NCBI RefSeq assembly: GCF_958450345.1
Contig: NC_088784.1
Span: 72,689,747 to 72,753,746, forward strand
Length of the DNA stretch: 64,000 bases
Origin: Calliphora vicina
Lineage: Eukaryota > Arthropoda > Insecta > Diptera > Calliphoridae
Direction: 5' to 3'
Below are positions 12,232 through 23,372 of this stretch, piece after piece. Below the pieces are notes generated by a model, which saw only the letters and a program-made list of their open reading frames with translations, searched no databases and was not told the DNA's origin. Every line of letters starts with the position of its first letter. Positions within the stretch are counted from its first letter, which is position 1. Position numbers and translations under genes: made by a program.

Positions 12232-12507
12232 ATGTCCTCTTCTCGACTTAAACCCTCCTTCATCGAAGAAGAATTTGCTACTCTAATAGATTGTTGCTGT
12301 ACAGATGCATTTATAAAATCATCAAGTGGTTTTGTTATAGGCTTTTTGACCTCCTCTTTATTTCTAAAACGGCGAACGTGGCCTATGTGGATGGGAATGG
12401 GATTTGGTTTGGGATGCGCCTACGCCTCCTGTGAGATGAAATTGCGATCATTGTGCAATGCTACAGAAGCGAAAGTTCCTAACAAACTATATGTTCCTAA
12501 TGAATAA
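12232..12507 (+). CDS. MICOS complex subunit Mic10-like protein
   Basis: A 91-residue intronless frame with ATG at 12232 and TAA at the end. Mic10 is a small inner-membrane protein that bends the membrane at crista junctions as part of MICOS. The sequence fits the family: a hydrophilic N-terminus, a first membrane segment (about residues 27-43, SSSGFVIGFLTSSLFLKRR), the short basic KRR turn, TWP, then a second membrane segment holding GMGFGLGCAY (about residues 54-63). This glycine motif is the family oligomerisation signature. The first segment keeps fewer glycines than usual for Mic10, and four cysteines lie in and near DCCCTDAF. Length matches the family (about 75-100 residues). The open frame argues it is functional, though a diverged paralogue or retrocopy is possible. 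Confidence 0.88.
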   Translation: MSSSRLKPSFIEEEFATLIDCCCTDAFIKSSSGFVIGFLTSSLFLKRRTWPMWMGMGFGLGCAYASCEMKLRSLCNATEAKVPNKLYVPNE

Positions 12508-12839
12508 GAAAATGTCTTTAATGTATTAATTAACTAATTAAATATTGTAAAAAAAACATTTTGTAAATAACTATAACATTTTGTACTTGAAATTAGATAA
12601 GATGCGGTAAATAATTGCACACTTTTATAATTATTGATAATTTGAGTTATATAGTTGAAAATATTTTGCAAAAGGTTTTTAACACTAATACATATTTGTG
12701 GAATCAACTAACTAAATACATTCATATTCCTAGAATATTAATTAGTTATGGAAAAATATCAATAATAACACTATTTTGTATACAAAAAATCATATTATCT
12801 AACACTTTCTATAAAATAAATCATATTATCCAAAATTGT

Positions 12840-13430
12840 CTATGTAGAAAATCTAGCTATCGAAATTTTATATTTAGGAAATCAAGTTATCGATTTTTTT
12901 CTATATGGAAGATCAAGGAATCGTAAATTTTACATTTGGGAAATCAAGTTATCAATAAATTTCGACATACATATTTGGAAAATTTAAAATTATCATATTC
13001 CTCATAGCAAATCAAGTTATTGATAATTTTTTATGCATAAAATCAAATTATCCATTATTTATTTTTAAGATTATCGATATATTTCTATATAGAAAACCAA
13101 GTTATCGAAAATATTTATCGATAAAATTAAGTTATCGTTAATTTTATTTACAGAAAACCAAGTTATCGATAATTTTAAATATAGGAATACGAATAATATT
13201 ATCAACAATTTTCTATAAAAAACTAAGTAAAATAATTTTCTTTAAAGAATTTAATTAATTTTATATAAAGAAAAATAATTTTCTTTAAAGAATTTTAAAG
13301 AATTTTCTATATAGAAAACTTTACTAATATAATAATCGAAAACTAAGTTGTATATAAAAAATTATCGATAATATAATTTTCTGCTGTTATCTGTTATCGA
13401 TAATTTTTTATTTATAAAAACAATTGGGGT
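12840..13430. repeat. AT-rich tandem array with TATCGATA motifs, part 1
   Basis: A loose unit of about 30-35 bp, close to GAAAATCAAGTTATCGATAA followed by TTTTCTATATA, repeats with much divergence. Exact TATCGATA occurs at least five times. The array begins about 330 bp after the Mic10 stop codon, is interrupted by the mariner at about 13440-16241, and resumes beyond it in the same orientation. Confidence 0.85.
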
Positions 13431-13801
13431 ATTCACATGGTCTGCTATTAGTCATATTGTCATAATGTCCTATGAGCCAAATGAACTGCACATCTTTTAA
13501 GGCCAAGAACGATTCTGCTTCGATCGAAACAAGTAGTTTACGGACGGGGTAAGGTCTGGACTATAAAGCGGGTGAGGCAAAACTTCCCAACCACTTCATT
13601 CTAAATAGTTTTTAACAGGTATTGCATGATGTAATATTACAGTTTCATTTCATGGCCGCATATCCTAGGATTTTTTCGACCAATACTAGCTTCAAATGAA
13701 TCAGTTGTGTTGGGTATACGTTCCCTGGCCAGATTTCAGCAACTCATAATAGATAAGACCCTTTTGGTCCCACCAAATACCTTAGCGCCATGTATATTTG
13801 G

Positions 13802-15122
13802 TAGGGTATTCATTCGACTAATGATCGTTCGATTAATCGAATAATTTCTTACGAATAATTATTCGAACCATTGAAAAATGGCCATTTTCGAATAACGAAT
13901 AATTCAAACAATTTTATGTAGAATAATCGAATAAAACGAATAAATAATGTTCATATATATTTAAATTTATTGAATTGATTAAAATTGTTCATAATTTCAA
14001 ATTTAAATATGTAATAATGACTCACAAAAATTGTATTGTTTCTAAAATTCGACAAATTACTAAAGACAAAGAGACTTTCGATCACTGTAGATGAGTGTTC
14101 CGATAGCTCCTTATATAAATATATAAATATTACTGCAATTTGAATGAAATCTTTCAAAATTTTTAACTTCGGACTTGAACCAATGAAAATAAAAAGTACG
14201 GAATAAAATATTTGTTATTTAGCTGGCGAAATATTAGAAGAATCGCAATTAATAATCAAAATATTAACTTAGATTAAAGTGGAGTTGAATGTGATGGAGA
14301 ATGTGATTTTGAAACGTCGAAAGTGATATTGAGCATGACATTTATAATGATTACGTTGAAATAGACAAAGGCCATGATCTTAAAATATATGTGTTGCAAA
14401 ATAACACAAATATTGCAAACTAACGTTTTGATGCAAGAAAAGCATGGAGTTAGTCTTATAGATGATTTTGAACATCGTTGGTATTAAAATTTTTGCGTAT
14501 TTGTAAATGCACTGCCTGACTTCAAATTAGCCACGTTCACTGACAATGATATCAAAATTTCGACGGATTCCCTTTATTGTGTTATTCTCCAAGACCACTT
14601 TATTATGCAAAGATTCGGCAACGTTGATAGAACTTGATTTATAATACAATTTGTTATAAATAATTTAGTAATAGTGAATAATTAATTTACTAAAGAATTA
14701 GTTACTCAATTTAAAATCCGAATTAATGAACGACATAAAAAAGTTCTTAATACGTTTATATTGTATTTGAATTCAGGATCATGTCCAACTAGCTCAAATT
14801 TTTTAAAGCGTAGTTTCCAAAACGGAAACTAAAGGGTTTGCTAGTCAATTGTTTTGTAGATTGTTCGGGAGTTAATCTGATCAGAATATTTCTGTTAAAA
14901 ATTTAATGATGGACTTTGTTTTCGAATGTTTTTTAACATTTTTTAATATTTTTTGTTTTTCTTTAACAATAAAACCTACATCAAAACTTCATTCTTTACT
15001 TTTTTAAAAAAATTCAAATTATTCGAATAATTCGATTACTTTTAAACGTGTGATCGAATTATTCGAACAAGTTAAAATCTCTTATTCGAACAAGAGAAAA
15101 ACCGAATAATTCGAATACCCTA
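13802..15122 (+). mobile_element. hAT-like element nested in mariner, 8-bp target duplication
   Basis: Left end TAGGGTATTCATTCGACTAA and right end ...TTCGAATACCCTA are inverted. Flanks are ATATTTGG (13794-13801) and ATACTTGG (15123-15130), seven of eight matching, and the uninterrupted mariner sequence at this spot reads GGATATTTGG. A damaged + frame near 14070-14160 reads approximately ITVDE-CSDSS then KYINI, and FNLGLEPMK follows, resembling the conserved hAT region where the target strand aspartate lies. Later scraps (ALPDFKLATFTDNDIKI and LINERHKKVLNTFILYLNSG) fit the C-terminal half. The frame is broken many times. Confidence 0.75.
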
Positions 15123-15450
15123 ATACTTGGCTTTTGAGTCGATTCGGCTGGTTGGTGGGGCTTCACAAACGATCTCTCTAACGCTTCTGATTATCGTAAT
15201 GGATCCATTTTCATCGCTTTTGGATAAGTCTCGCCGCTTCCAAACGTTTTGAAATTGCTGCTTGAGTAGCTCCCAATGAGCTCTTGTTGAGTTTTTCAAC
15301 AATCTTCATGGAGTAATGTCCCCAATTCTGGTCTTCAAACTTGTTTGGCTGGTCTGGTCGATCGCACAAACCATATCTCGCACGTTGAAACTGATGTAAT
15401 ACATTCATCGAAAGCTTTGATGAGTAATCGATGTGCTACAGCGGCATTTT

Positions 15451-16153
15451 TATACCCTACACCACCATAGTGGGGAGGGTATAATGCGTTTGTGAAGATG
15501 TTTGTAACGCCCAAAAATATTAGTCTAACACCCACCGATCGACTTTGAATCACTTTCTGATTCGATTAAACGATGTCCGTCCGTCTGGTTGGCTGGCCGG
15601 CTGTCCATGTAAACCTTGTGCGCAGAGTACAGGTCGCAATTTTGAAGATATTTCGATCAAATTTGGTACATATTATTGAAACTGGCTGAAATTGGTCCAT
15701 TATTTCACCTAGCCCCCATACAAATGTCCTTCCGAAATTGGACTTTATCGGTCATAAATGTTTAATTTATAAATGTATCTCCACAAATTGCTCTCCAAAT
15801 AAGTTTTATATGTACAAAATTCATGTCATCAAACTTTGTTACGATCGGTCCATAATTAGTCATAGCTCCCATATAGACCCGCTTCCGAAAATCACTTTAA
15901 CGTGCATAAATCGCTTAAAAATTTTGGTATACTCACAAAATTCAACATAGTAAACTTTCATATAGACATAAATCACACGACCTAATTTCAAGGTGATCGG
16001 TCCATAATTGGTCATAGCCCCCATATAAGGCCCACTTCCGAAAATCACTCAAAAATATAAATTATTGAAATTTTAAAAGAAAAATGTTTTTGCTTTTTAC
16101 TTAGTGTAGGGTATTATATGGTCGGGCTTGACCGACCATACTTTCTTACTTGT
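15451..16153 (+). repeat. Dispersed repeat family A, copy A1
   Basis: It begins TATACCCTACACCACCATAG, a hairpin closing with GGGAGGGTATA, contains GTCCGTCCGTCTGG, and ends with the hairpin GGTCGGGCTTGACCGACC followed by ATACTTTCTTACTTGTTT. It is inserted in a T-run of mariner M1. Several short frames inside are translations of the repeat and not genes. Confidence 0.9.
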
Positions 16154-16249
16154 TTTTAACTAACTTTAACTTTTTTAAAAACTAAGTGAGAATAAATGAG
16201 ATATGTAATGTAAATCAAGCATTTATAAGTAATACACTCAATATCATTT

Positions 16250-16870
16250 TCCTTATAGAAAATCAAGTTATTGATAATTTTTTATGCATAAATTCAAATT
16301 ATCAATAATTTTCTTTTTAGATTAATAGGTTATCGATATATATCTTTATAGAAAAACAAGTTATAGCTAATTTTCTTTATAGAAAATTAACTTATCGATA
16401 ATTTTCTATATAAAAAACTATGTTATAGGTAATTTTCTATTTAGAAAATCAAGTTATCGATAATTTCCTATATAGAAAATTATTTCTAAAGAATACGAAT
16501 AATATCGATAATTTTCTTTATAGAAAATTAAGTTATCTTACCAATAATTTTCGATATAGAGAAATAAGTTATCGTTATATAAAAATATAGAAAATGAAGT
16601 TATCAATAATTTTCTATTTAGAAAACTAAGTTGTATATAATTTTCTTTACAGAAAATTAAGTTATCGATAATTTTCTATATGGAAAATCAAGTTATCGAT
16701 TATTTTATATTAAGGAAGTCGAATGTTATCGTTACTCAAGTTAGGTATTAATAATTTCTTGTATAGAAAATTATCGATAATTTTTTATGTATAAAATCAA
16801 TTTATCGGTAATATTCTTTATAGATAATCATGTTATCTCTTATTTTCTATATAGAAAATATGAGTTTTAT
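16250..16870. repeat. AT-rich tandem array with TATCGATA motifs, part 2
   Basis: The unit matches part 1 in the same orientation (GAAAATCAAGTTATCGATAA plus an AT-rich tail). Exact TATCGATA occurs at least six times. Before the mariner inserted, parts 1 and 2 would have formed one array of about 1.2 kb. Confidence 0.85.
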
Positions 16871-18557
16871 AAAAAAATCATAAAAAACAATAAAATGTTC
16901 TATGTAGAAGAAAATTGTCTATATATATAGTTTCGAAATTTACTTTACAGATTTTGATTTGCTTGATATAAGATTAATTATTCTAACAAATTAAAAATTT
17001 TCCATTGATATCGACAATGAAAATTATGATTTCTTTCTATAAATATCGATAACTGTAACTTTTAATTTCTTTTCTCAACAAACAGCAGTGTAGATTAACG
17101 TTTTGCTTTGTTCATATTCCACTTTTGTAATTCAAAATTAATTGCGCTTTTCATCGTACGTATGCATTTTTGGCCTTCACCTTTACGACGGACGTAAAAT
17201 TTATTGAAAAAGTTTACTTCCACACTCTCCAAAGGCGAAAACAAAAACTAAAATACAGATACACCAACAACAGCTGTTTTAGGTAAACAAACCAACCACT
17301 TATCGGCATCGCTGTTTTCAATAATAGTACATACACATATAGAGCTGTTTGAGTGGGCCATAGAACCCATGATAAATGTAGATACAAATGAGTACTTTTA
17401 GATACAAAAACTACATTTCTTGATAACAAAGTAAAGTATCTAAGAGAGCAGCAGAAATGTATGTAAAAATATAGAGAGTAATATGGTGGAGACTAGGGAT
17501 GAAAGTACTAAGTTGAAATCAAAAGGTACTTTTTTAAAAATAATTGTGATATCTTTGAATACCAAAAAAATTAGAGATTCTTTTTAAATAAAAAGTACTT
17601 TTTCATATTTTTTTTTTAAAAAAGTACCAAATTGGTACTATTTTTGAAAAATTATCTAAAAGAGTGTTAATTCAAAAGAGCATTCATACACTTGGTGGTT
17701 GTATGGATGTACTCTTTGGTGTTTTTAGTTTCGTTACGAAGACCTCAAATATTCTATTGAAATATTTTATGTCTGTGTTTGAATACTGTATGTCCGTCTG
17801 TTTTGTGCACTTTAATATTATTTTCAAATGTCTACATATGGGAGTTTGCTGATCTTAGCCGGTGAAGAAACACGAGTTTTTTTTTGTTAAACGTACGTAC
17901 GTACATACGTGATTGTGCAGACACCAACCATAACAAAATTATACGATAAAATTCACATATAATTTTTTTACAAGAAACCATTATATGAAAAAATAAAATA
18001 AAATTAAAAGAAGAAATATATAAAAAACGGGCATATCTATCTTCTGGTACGATTGCGGTTTTGTTTTGTTCCATATATATAAAAAATAAAAAATAAAACA
18101 AATTTGAAACACAGTGAATGTTAAAAATACCAGCAAAAGTTTACATTAATATAACAAAAAAGTAAAAATATATATTCATTAAAATGAGCAAAAATTGTCT
18201 TGGCGTTCTATCTTATAAATAATTACAATTTTTTTTTTTGAAACAAAATGAAAATTTACTGTTTTATTAACAGGAAAATGTATTTCTGCACATTTGTGAT
18301 TCAGTGAATAATAATGAAAATATTATAAAAATAAAACAATAACGTATGTATATTGTACAATATATTTGTATATAAAGAAAATTATTTGAGAAAGGAAAAG
18401 ATAATTTTAAAATATTTAAAATAAAACTGCGCAAAATTATTGAAAAGTTGATATATTTTTAAATATCTAAAGAAAATATTACAATTAAATCGCATTTGAC
18501 AAATAAAACAAATCTTAAAGGAAATTGTTTATATGGAAAAGGCAATGAAAATAATGA
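16871..18557. other. AT-rich stretch without recognised genes
   Basis: No supported gene. A local element-like structure near 17495-17660 shows AAAGTACTAAG and inverted GTACTTTTT / AAAAAGTACC words and may be a decayed MITE. A run of ACGTACGTACGTAC lies near 17893. Confidence 0.4.
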
Positions 18558-18565
18558 TACTAAAA

Positions 18566-18709
18566 CAGGCGCGGATCCAGAGGGGTTGAAATAGGAAATT
18601 CCCCCCCCCAAATCCGAAAAGTTTTCATATAAAAAAGGAATAAAAAGAAAAATGTAGAACAAATTTTAATTTGTACCCCTCCCAAATGGTTGATCTAGAT
18701 CCGTGCCTG
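18566..18709. mobile_element. Short hAT-type MITE with perfect 8-bp target duplication
   Basis: Ends CAGGCGCGGATCCAGA and TCTAGATCCGTGCCTG are inverted with few mismatches. The flanks TACTAAAA (18558-18565) and TACTAAAA (18710-18717) are identical. The 8-bp duplication and CAGG(C)-type ends fit hAT. At 144 bp it has no coding capacity; a C-run lies inside. Confidence 0.82.
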
Positions 18710-18870
18710 TACTAAAACCATAAGAATACAAATGTTTATCAGATTTTGTTATGTAGCTATCGGAAACTCAATTTTTTTTCAACGAAAATGTTCAATCTAT
18801 AACACTTCTAGAGAGTTTGAAAATCGTAATTCCGCAATAAAATTATGTTTAAGTAAGGCTTTTTAGGAAA

Positions 18871-19551
18871 AACAAGTAAGAGTGCTATATTCGGCTGTGC
18901 CGAATCTTATATACCCTTCACCAAATTATACTTCAAAATTTTAAATATTTTAAGGTAAACAAAATTTAATTATTTTTCCAGTTGTTTTTTTAATTTTTTG
19001 GAAAACATTTTTTTCGATTGTTATTTTAAATTTAAATTTTTTTTTTTAAATTTAAAATTTTTATTTTGTTTTTTCAATTTTTTTTTTGTGAAAAAAAAAT
19101 TGGGGTTAAATTTTTTTTTTCCGACTTTGACCCATTGTAGGTCCAACTTACTATGGTCTTATATACGTCGTTGCAAATGTCTTTGAAATATCTATCATTA
19201 GATATCCATATTGTCTATATTAATCCAGATATAGGTCAAAAATAGGTAAAAAAATCGAGGTTGTCTTGGTTTTTTCCTCATATTTCAGCCATTTGTGGAC
19301 CGATTTTGCTGATTTTAAATAGCAAAATTCTCGAAAGCATGTCTGACAGAATTATTGAAGATTTGAATCCCGAAGATCTTCTGAAAATTGATTTCAACAT
19401 ACAGACAGACGGACATGGCTTAATCGACTCCGCTATCTATAAGGATCCAGAATATATATACTTTATAGGGTCGGAAATGAAAAATGTAGAAATTACAAAC
19501 GGAATGACAAACTTATATATACCCTTCTCACGAAGGTGAAGGGTATAAAAA
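18871..19551 (-). repeat. Dispersed repeat family B, complete uninterrupted copy (B2)
   Basis: Read on the + strand it starts AACAAGTAAGAGTGCTATAT, passes the hairpin ATTCGGCTGTGCCGAAT, and ends ACGAAGGTGAAGGGTATAAA. On the minus strand this corresponds to a start TATACCCTTCACC and an end CTTACTTGTT, the same order of parts as family A. It is the reference for locating insertions in the other B copies. The frame at 19261-19539 is a translation of the repeat. Confidence 0.85.
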
Positions 19552-19979
19552 TAATTTTTTAGCAAAATTTCGAAAAAAAAAATTTTTAAAACGGCATAAA
19601 AAATTGCAAAATGCGGAAAGAAATTGGAAAATTTTTTAACACGACTGCGCAGATTAAAAAAATTTTAAGCCTTACTTAAAGTTAATTTTATTGCGGAATT
19701 TCGTTTTTTTCCGTTTATTCAATAAACTAAACCGTTTTTGAGTTACGCCAATATATGTTGTGCAACCTCCTCCATTTTCGAAATAACGGCATATCTCGAA
19801 AACAAAAGCTAACCTAAAAAAAACGGTTAGCACCACTGAACTCAGCATACTCGATTTAGCCCCGCTGGATTCAGCGTAATCGAATTAGTTTAACCCGCCG
19901 GGTGTCACTCGTGACAGAAAAAAAATGCCAATTTCGTGCACTGCGTGACTGCTAAATAATTGACAAATTAATTGATTTT
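19552..19979. other. AT-rich spacer, nothing recognised
   Basis: No gene or repeat boundary was found between family B and the third TATCGATA array. Part resembles decayed interspersed repeat. Confidence 0.35.
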
Positions 19980-20915
19980 CTTTATAAAAAGTTATCCATA
20001 ACAATTACCTTTATATGAATTGATTTTATAAATAGAAAATTATGATAACTGTATTTTCTATTAGCGATAACTTGATTTACAAAATATCATATAATGGCAG
20101 ACTTAATTTTCTAAATAGAAAATTATCTTTAAAACAATGTATTGATGACATGATTTCCGTAATATAAAACAATCGATAACTTCATTTTCTAAATAAAAAT
20201 TGATCGATAACTTTATTTCCTAAATATGAAACTTATTTTGATTTTCCAAATAGAAAATAATATTTATAAAAAATTGTATCGATAACTTGATTTTCTCAAT
20301 AACAAATAATCGATAACATAATTATCTTATTAACAAAAAAATCGATAACTTAATTTTTTTAACTAAAAAATTATCGATAACTTGATTTTTTTATAAAAAA
20401 AAAAACTTATCGATAATTTAATTACATAAATTCAAAATTGATTTGGATTTTCTAAATAGCAATTGGTCGATAACTTTATTTTTAATAAAAAAAAATTACC
20501 AATAACTTGATTTTCTATATTGAAAATTATCGATAACTTTAATTTCTATAAAAAATATCGATAATTTGATTTCCTAATTATAAAATTGTTTTAGATTTTC
20601 TAAATAGCTTATTATTGATAACTTGATTTTCTAAATCTAAAATTATCGATAGCTTGATTGCCAAAATTAAAAAAACCTTAAAAATATATCGATAACTTTA
20701 TTTATATATAGAAAATGTTCGATTATTTGTTTTGATATCTATAAAAGTATCGATAACATGATATTTAATAAAAAAAATAACAATAACTTAATTTCATAAA
20801 TAAAAAATTATCGATAACTTGATTTTCTAATTACAAAATTTCAAAAATTTTATTTTCTATATGAAACTTGGATCACTTAATTTTTTATGTAGAAAAGTAT
20901 CGATAAAGAAAGTAT
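19980..20915. repeat. AT-rich tandem array with TATCGATA motifs, part 3, inverted
   Basis: Units read AAAATTATCGATAACTTGAT followed by TTTCTAAAT, the reverse complement of parts 1 and 2. Exact TATCGATA occurs about ten times. With part 2 it makes a large diverged inverted repeat spaced by about 3.1 kb. Confidence 0.87.
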
Positions 20916-20931
20916 ATAAATACACTACACT

Positions 20932-21058
20932 GAATAAATAACAAAAACGTTTTTCTTTTAAAATTTCAATAGTTTATTTTCGTGAGTGATTTTCTTAAGA
21001 GGGCCTTACATGGCAGCTCTGACCAATTATGGACCATTAAATTTCGTCGTGTGATTTA
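20932..21058 (-). repeat. Family A end fragment
   Basis: A reversed 3' part of family A (TTTAAAATTTCAATAGTTTA and GACCAATTATGGACCATTAA) abuts the left end of mariner M2. It is truncated by the array on its left. Confidence 0.7.
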
Positions 21059-21171
21059 TTGAGTGTATGACTTAAAAATGCTGTATTTTTTAAATTTGTT
21101 AGCTTTTATTTTGAAACATTTGCACATACTTATGCAATGCATTGTGTTGTAACTAGCAAAATAGATTATGA

Positions 21172-21572
21172 AAGGGTGGATAGAAGGAGTAGTGTTTGTA
21201 GCCATTTGATTTGAATTTTCCTATATTGAAAGTGACAGGAAAGACTTCACAACCCCATTTAGAGATTGTCACAAGATCTTGGTTTATCGTAACAATTATA
21301 TTTTGCCGCATTGCCTCAATCTCCGACAGGCTTGGTCTATAATTGAATGAGTATGAATGACAAATGTTGCGGTCATCTCAAAAAAAAAAATAGGATGGGA
21401 AGTTTGACGTAGAAGATCGTTTAGAAAGTTAAAAAATAGAGTAGGACGACGGAGCCTTGCGGTACCCCTGAATTAATCTTGAACTCGTTTGATGAGATCC
21501 CATCTACAACAACTCGTATAGTGCGATCTCTGAGAAAGCTCGATATAAATCGAGAGAAGTTATTACCGAGGC
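21172..21572 (-). pseudogene. LINE reverse transcriptase fragment inside mariner M2
   Basis: Minus-strand reading gives SSFLRDRTIRVVVDGISSNE and, after FKINS, GVPQGSV, the motif 4 region of non-LTR reverse transcriptases. Further on YSFADDSTLCH-like and RPSLSEIEAMRQN appear, matching the catalytic ADD box and the following helix. Only this central part is present, with breaks. Its arrival in the mariner 3' region disrupted the transposase end. Confidence 0.7.
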
Positions 21573-22410
21573 CAAGAACGAATCAAGCCAATTTCGGATA
21601 CTCTGTTCTGTAGTAAAGCGTATCACAGAGAGAGTGTTCTGCATCGATCTAAACAAATAGTAGTCGAACGGGGCACGGTTTATACTATAAACCGGATGAG
21701 GCATAACTTCCCAACCACTTCATTCTAAATACTTTTTAACAGGTATTGCAACATGTGGCCTAGCATTGTCATGATGGAATATTACGGTTTCATGTCTGGT
21801 TGTATATTCTGGGCGTTTTTTGGCCAATGCTCGCTTCAAACGAATTAGTTGCGTTCGGTACAGGTTCCATGTGATGGTCTGGCTAGATTTCAGCTGTTCA
21901 TAATAGATAGGACCCTTTTGGTCCCACCAAATACAAAACATTACCTTAGCGCCATGGATATTTGACTTTGGTGTCGATTCTGCTGGTTTATCTCTTACGC
22001 TTCGGGTTATCGTAATGAATACATTTTTCAACGCAAATAATGATTCGGTGTAAAAATGATTTTCTTTTATAGCGTTGAAGCATTATTTCGGTCATGCAAA
22101 ATCATCTTTCAAAGTCTCTCGGCTTCAATTCGTATGATACACAATTTCCCTGCTTTTGGATGAATCATGCTGCTCGCAAACATTTTGAAATTGCTGTTTG
22201 AGTAGCTCCCAATGATTTTGCAAGTTCTTGTTGAGTTTGACAACAAACAAATGCCTCCAATTGTTGGTCTTCATATCTTTTTGGCTGGTTGATCTTTGTC
22301 GTTCGTGTCAAAATCACTACTTCTCAATCGAACAAACCATCTCTCGCACGTTGAAACCGATGAAACACATTCACCATAAGCTTTGGTGAGCAATCAGTGT
22401 GCTTCAGCGG
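21573..22410 (-). pseudogene. Mariner transposase, broken (M2)
   Basis: The C-terminal frame (21504-21704) has the YYLFRSMQ block that follows the third catalytic aspartate, here with the usual SPDLAP read as SINRAP. The middle frame (21720-22031) reads KGPIYYEQLK and HHDNARPHVA, holding the second aspartate. Around 22032-22400 the CDEKW region and the N-terminal HTH are frameshifted. It belongs to the D,D34D mariner group. Confidence 0.85.
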
Positions 22411-22417
22411 CACTTTT

Positions 22418-23150
22418 TATACCCTACACCACCATAAGGGAGGGTATTATGCGTTTGTGCAGATGTTTGTAACGCCCAAAAATATTAGTCTAACACCCAC
22501 CTTAGAATCACTTTCTAAGTCGATTAAACGATGTCCGTCCGTCCGTCTGGTTGGCTGGCTGGCTGTCCATGTAAACCTTGTGCGCAGAGTACAGGTCGCA
22601 ATTTTGAAGATATTTCGATCAAATTTGGTATATGTTATTTTCTCGGCCCAAGGACCAAGCCTATTGAAACTGGCTGAAATCAGTTCATTATTTCACCTAG
22701 CCCCCATACAAATGTCCTTCCGAAATTGGACTTTATCGGTCATAAATGTTTAATTTATAAATGTATCTCCTCAAATTGCTCTCCAAATAAGTTTTATATA
22801 TACAAAATTCATGTCACCAAATTTTGTTACGATCGGTCCATAATTAGTCATTGCTCCCATATAGACCTGCTTCCGAAAATCACTTTAACTTGCATAAATC
22901 GCTTAAAAATGAATGAATTTAATAAAAAACACAAAATTCAACATAGATAACTTTAATATACATAAATCACACGACCTAATTTCATGGTGATCGGTCCATA
23001 ATTGGTCATAGCCCCCATATAAGGCCCACTTCCGAAAATCACTCAAAAATATAAATTATTGAAATTTTAAAAGAAAAATGTTTTTGCTCTTTTACTTAGT
23101 GTAGGGTATTATATGGTCGGGCTTGGCCGACCATACTTTCTTACTTGTTT
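22418..23150 (+). repeat. Dispersed repeat family A, copy A2
   Basis: Same structure as A1, and it sits at the same place in mariner M2 (within the T-run after GCGGCAC) as A1 does in mariner M1. The 3' hairpin here reads GGTCGGGCTTGGCCGACC. Confidence 0.9.
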
Positions 23151-23372
23151 CAAATTAAAGAAGTAAAGCAAAACTTCCCGCATATGACGGCACAAGATTT
23201 CCGAAGCAGAAAAACACTTTGTTGTTTACTATATAATGTTCAATAACTAAGTGAGAATAAATGACAGATATGTACCCTTCAAAATGACATATAAGTTATT
23301 AAAAACAAAAACCGCGTTCAAAAGATACGACATCTATTGTAAATCCCGCATTTTTAAGTCATACATTCAATA

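Larger units (their letters stand above)
13440..16241 (-). mobile_element. Mariner copy M1, carrying an hAT and a family A insertion
   Basis: Mariner transposase pieces on the minus strand lie at about 13480-13801 (3' part, including the target of the hAT insertion) and 15123-15450 (N-terminal part with CITSVSTCEIWFVR and GATQAAISKRL). The right end GCATTTATAAGTAATACACT continues to CAA followed by TA at 16242. The left end is degraded. The hAT at 13802-15122 and the family A repeat at 15451-16153 both sit inside it, and the whole stack sits inside the TATCGATA array. Confidence 0.8.
21059..23370 (-). mobile_element. Mariner copy M2 with both ends, carrying family A and a LINE piece
   Basis: Left end TTGAGTGTATGACTTAAAAA and right end TTTTTAAGTCATACATTCAA are inverted, each flanked by TA (21057-21058 and 23371-23372). 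The transposase lies on the minus strand. The insertions are a LINE fragment near the 3' end (about 21172-21572) and family A copy A2 (22418-23150) near the 5' end. This is the best copy for defining the family's terminal repeat. Confidence 0.9.

Noticed and set aside
17832..18101. 89-residue minus frame with membrane-like segments
   Set aside because: AT-rich DNA yields F/L/I/Y-rich translations by chance; no start context or family match.
19261..19539. 92-residue frame with a protein-like composition
   Set aside because: It lies inside family B and other B copies break it.
22397..22753. 118-residue frame and the overlapping 74-residue frame
   Set aside because: These are translations of dispersed repeat family A, found again at other copies of the repeat.
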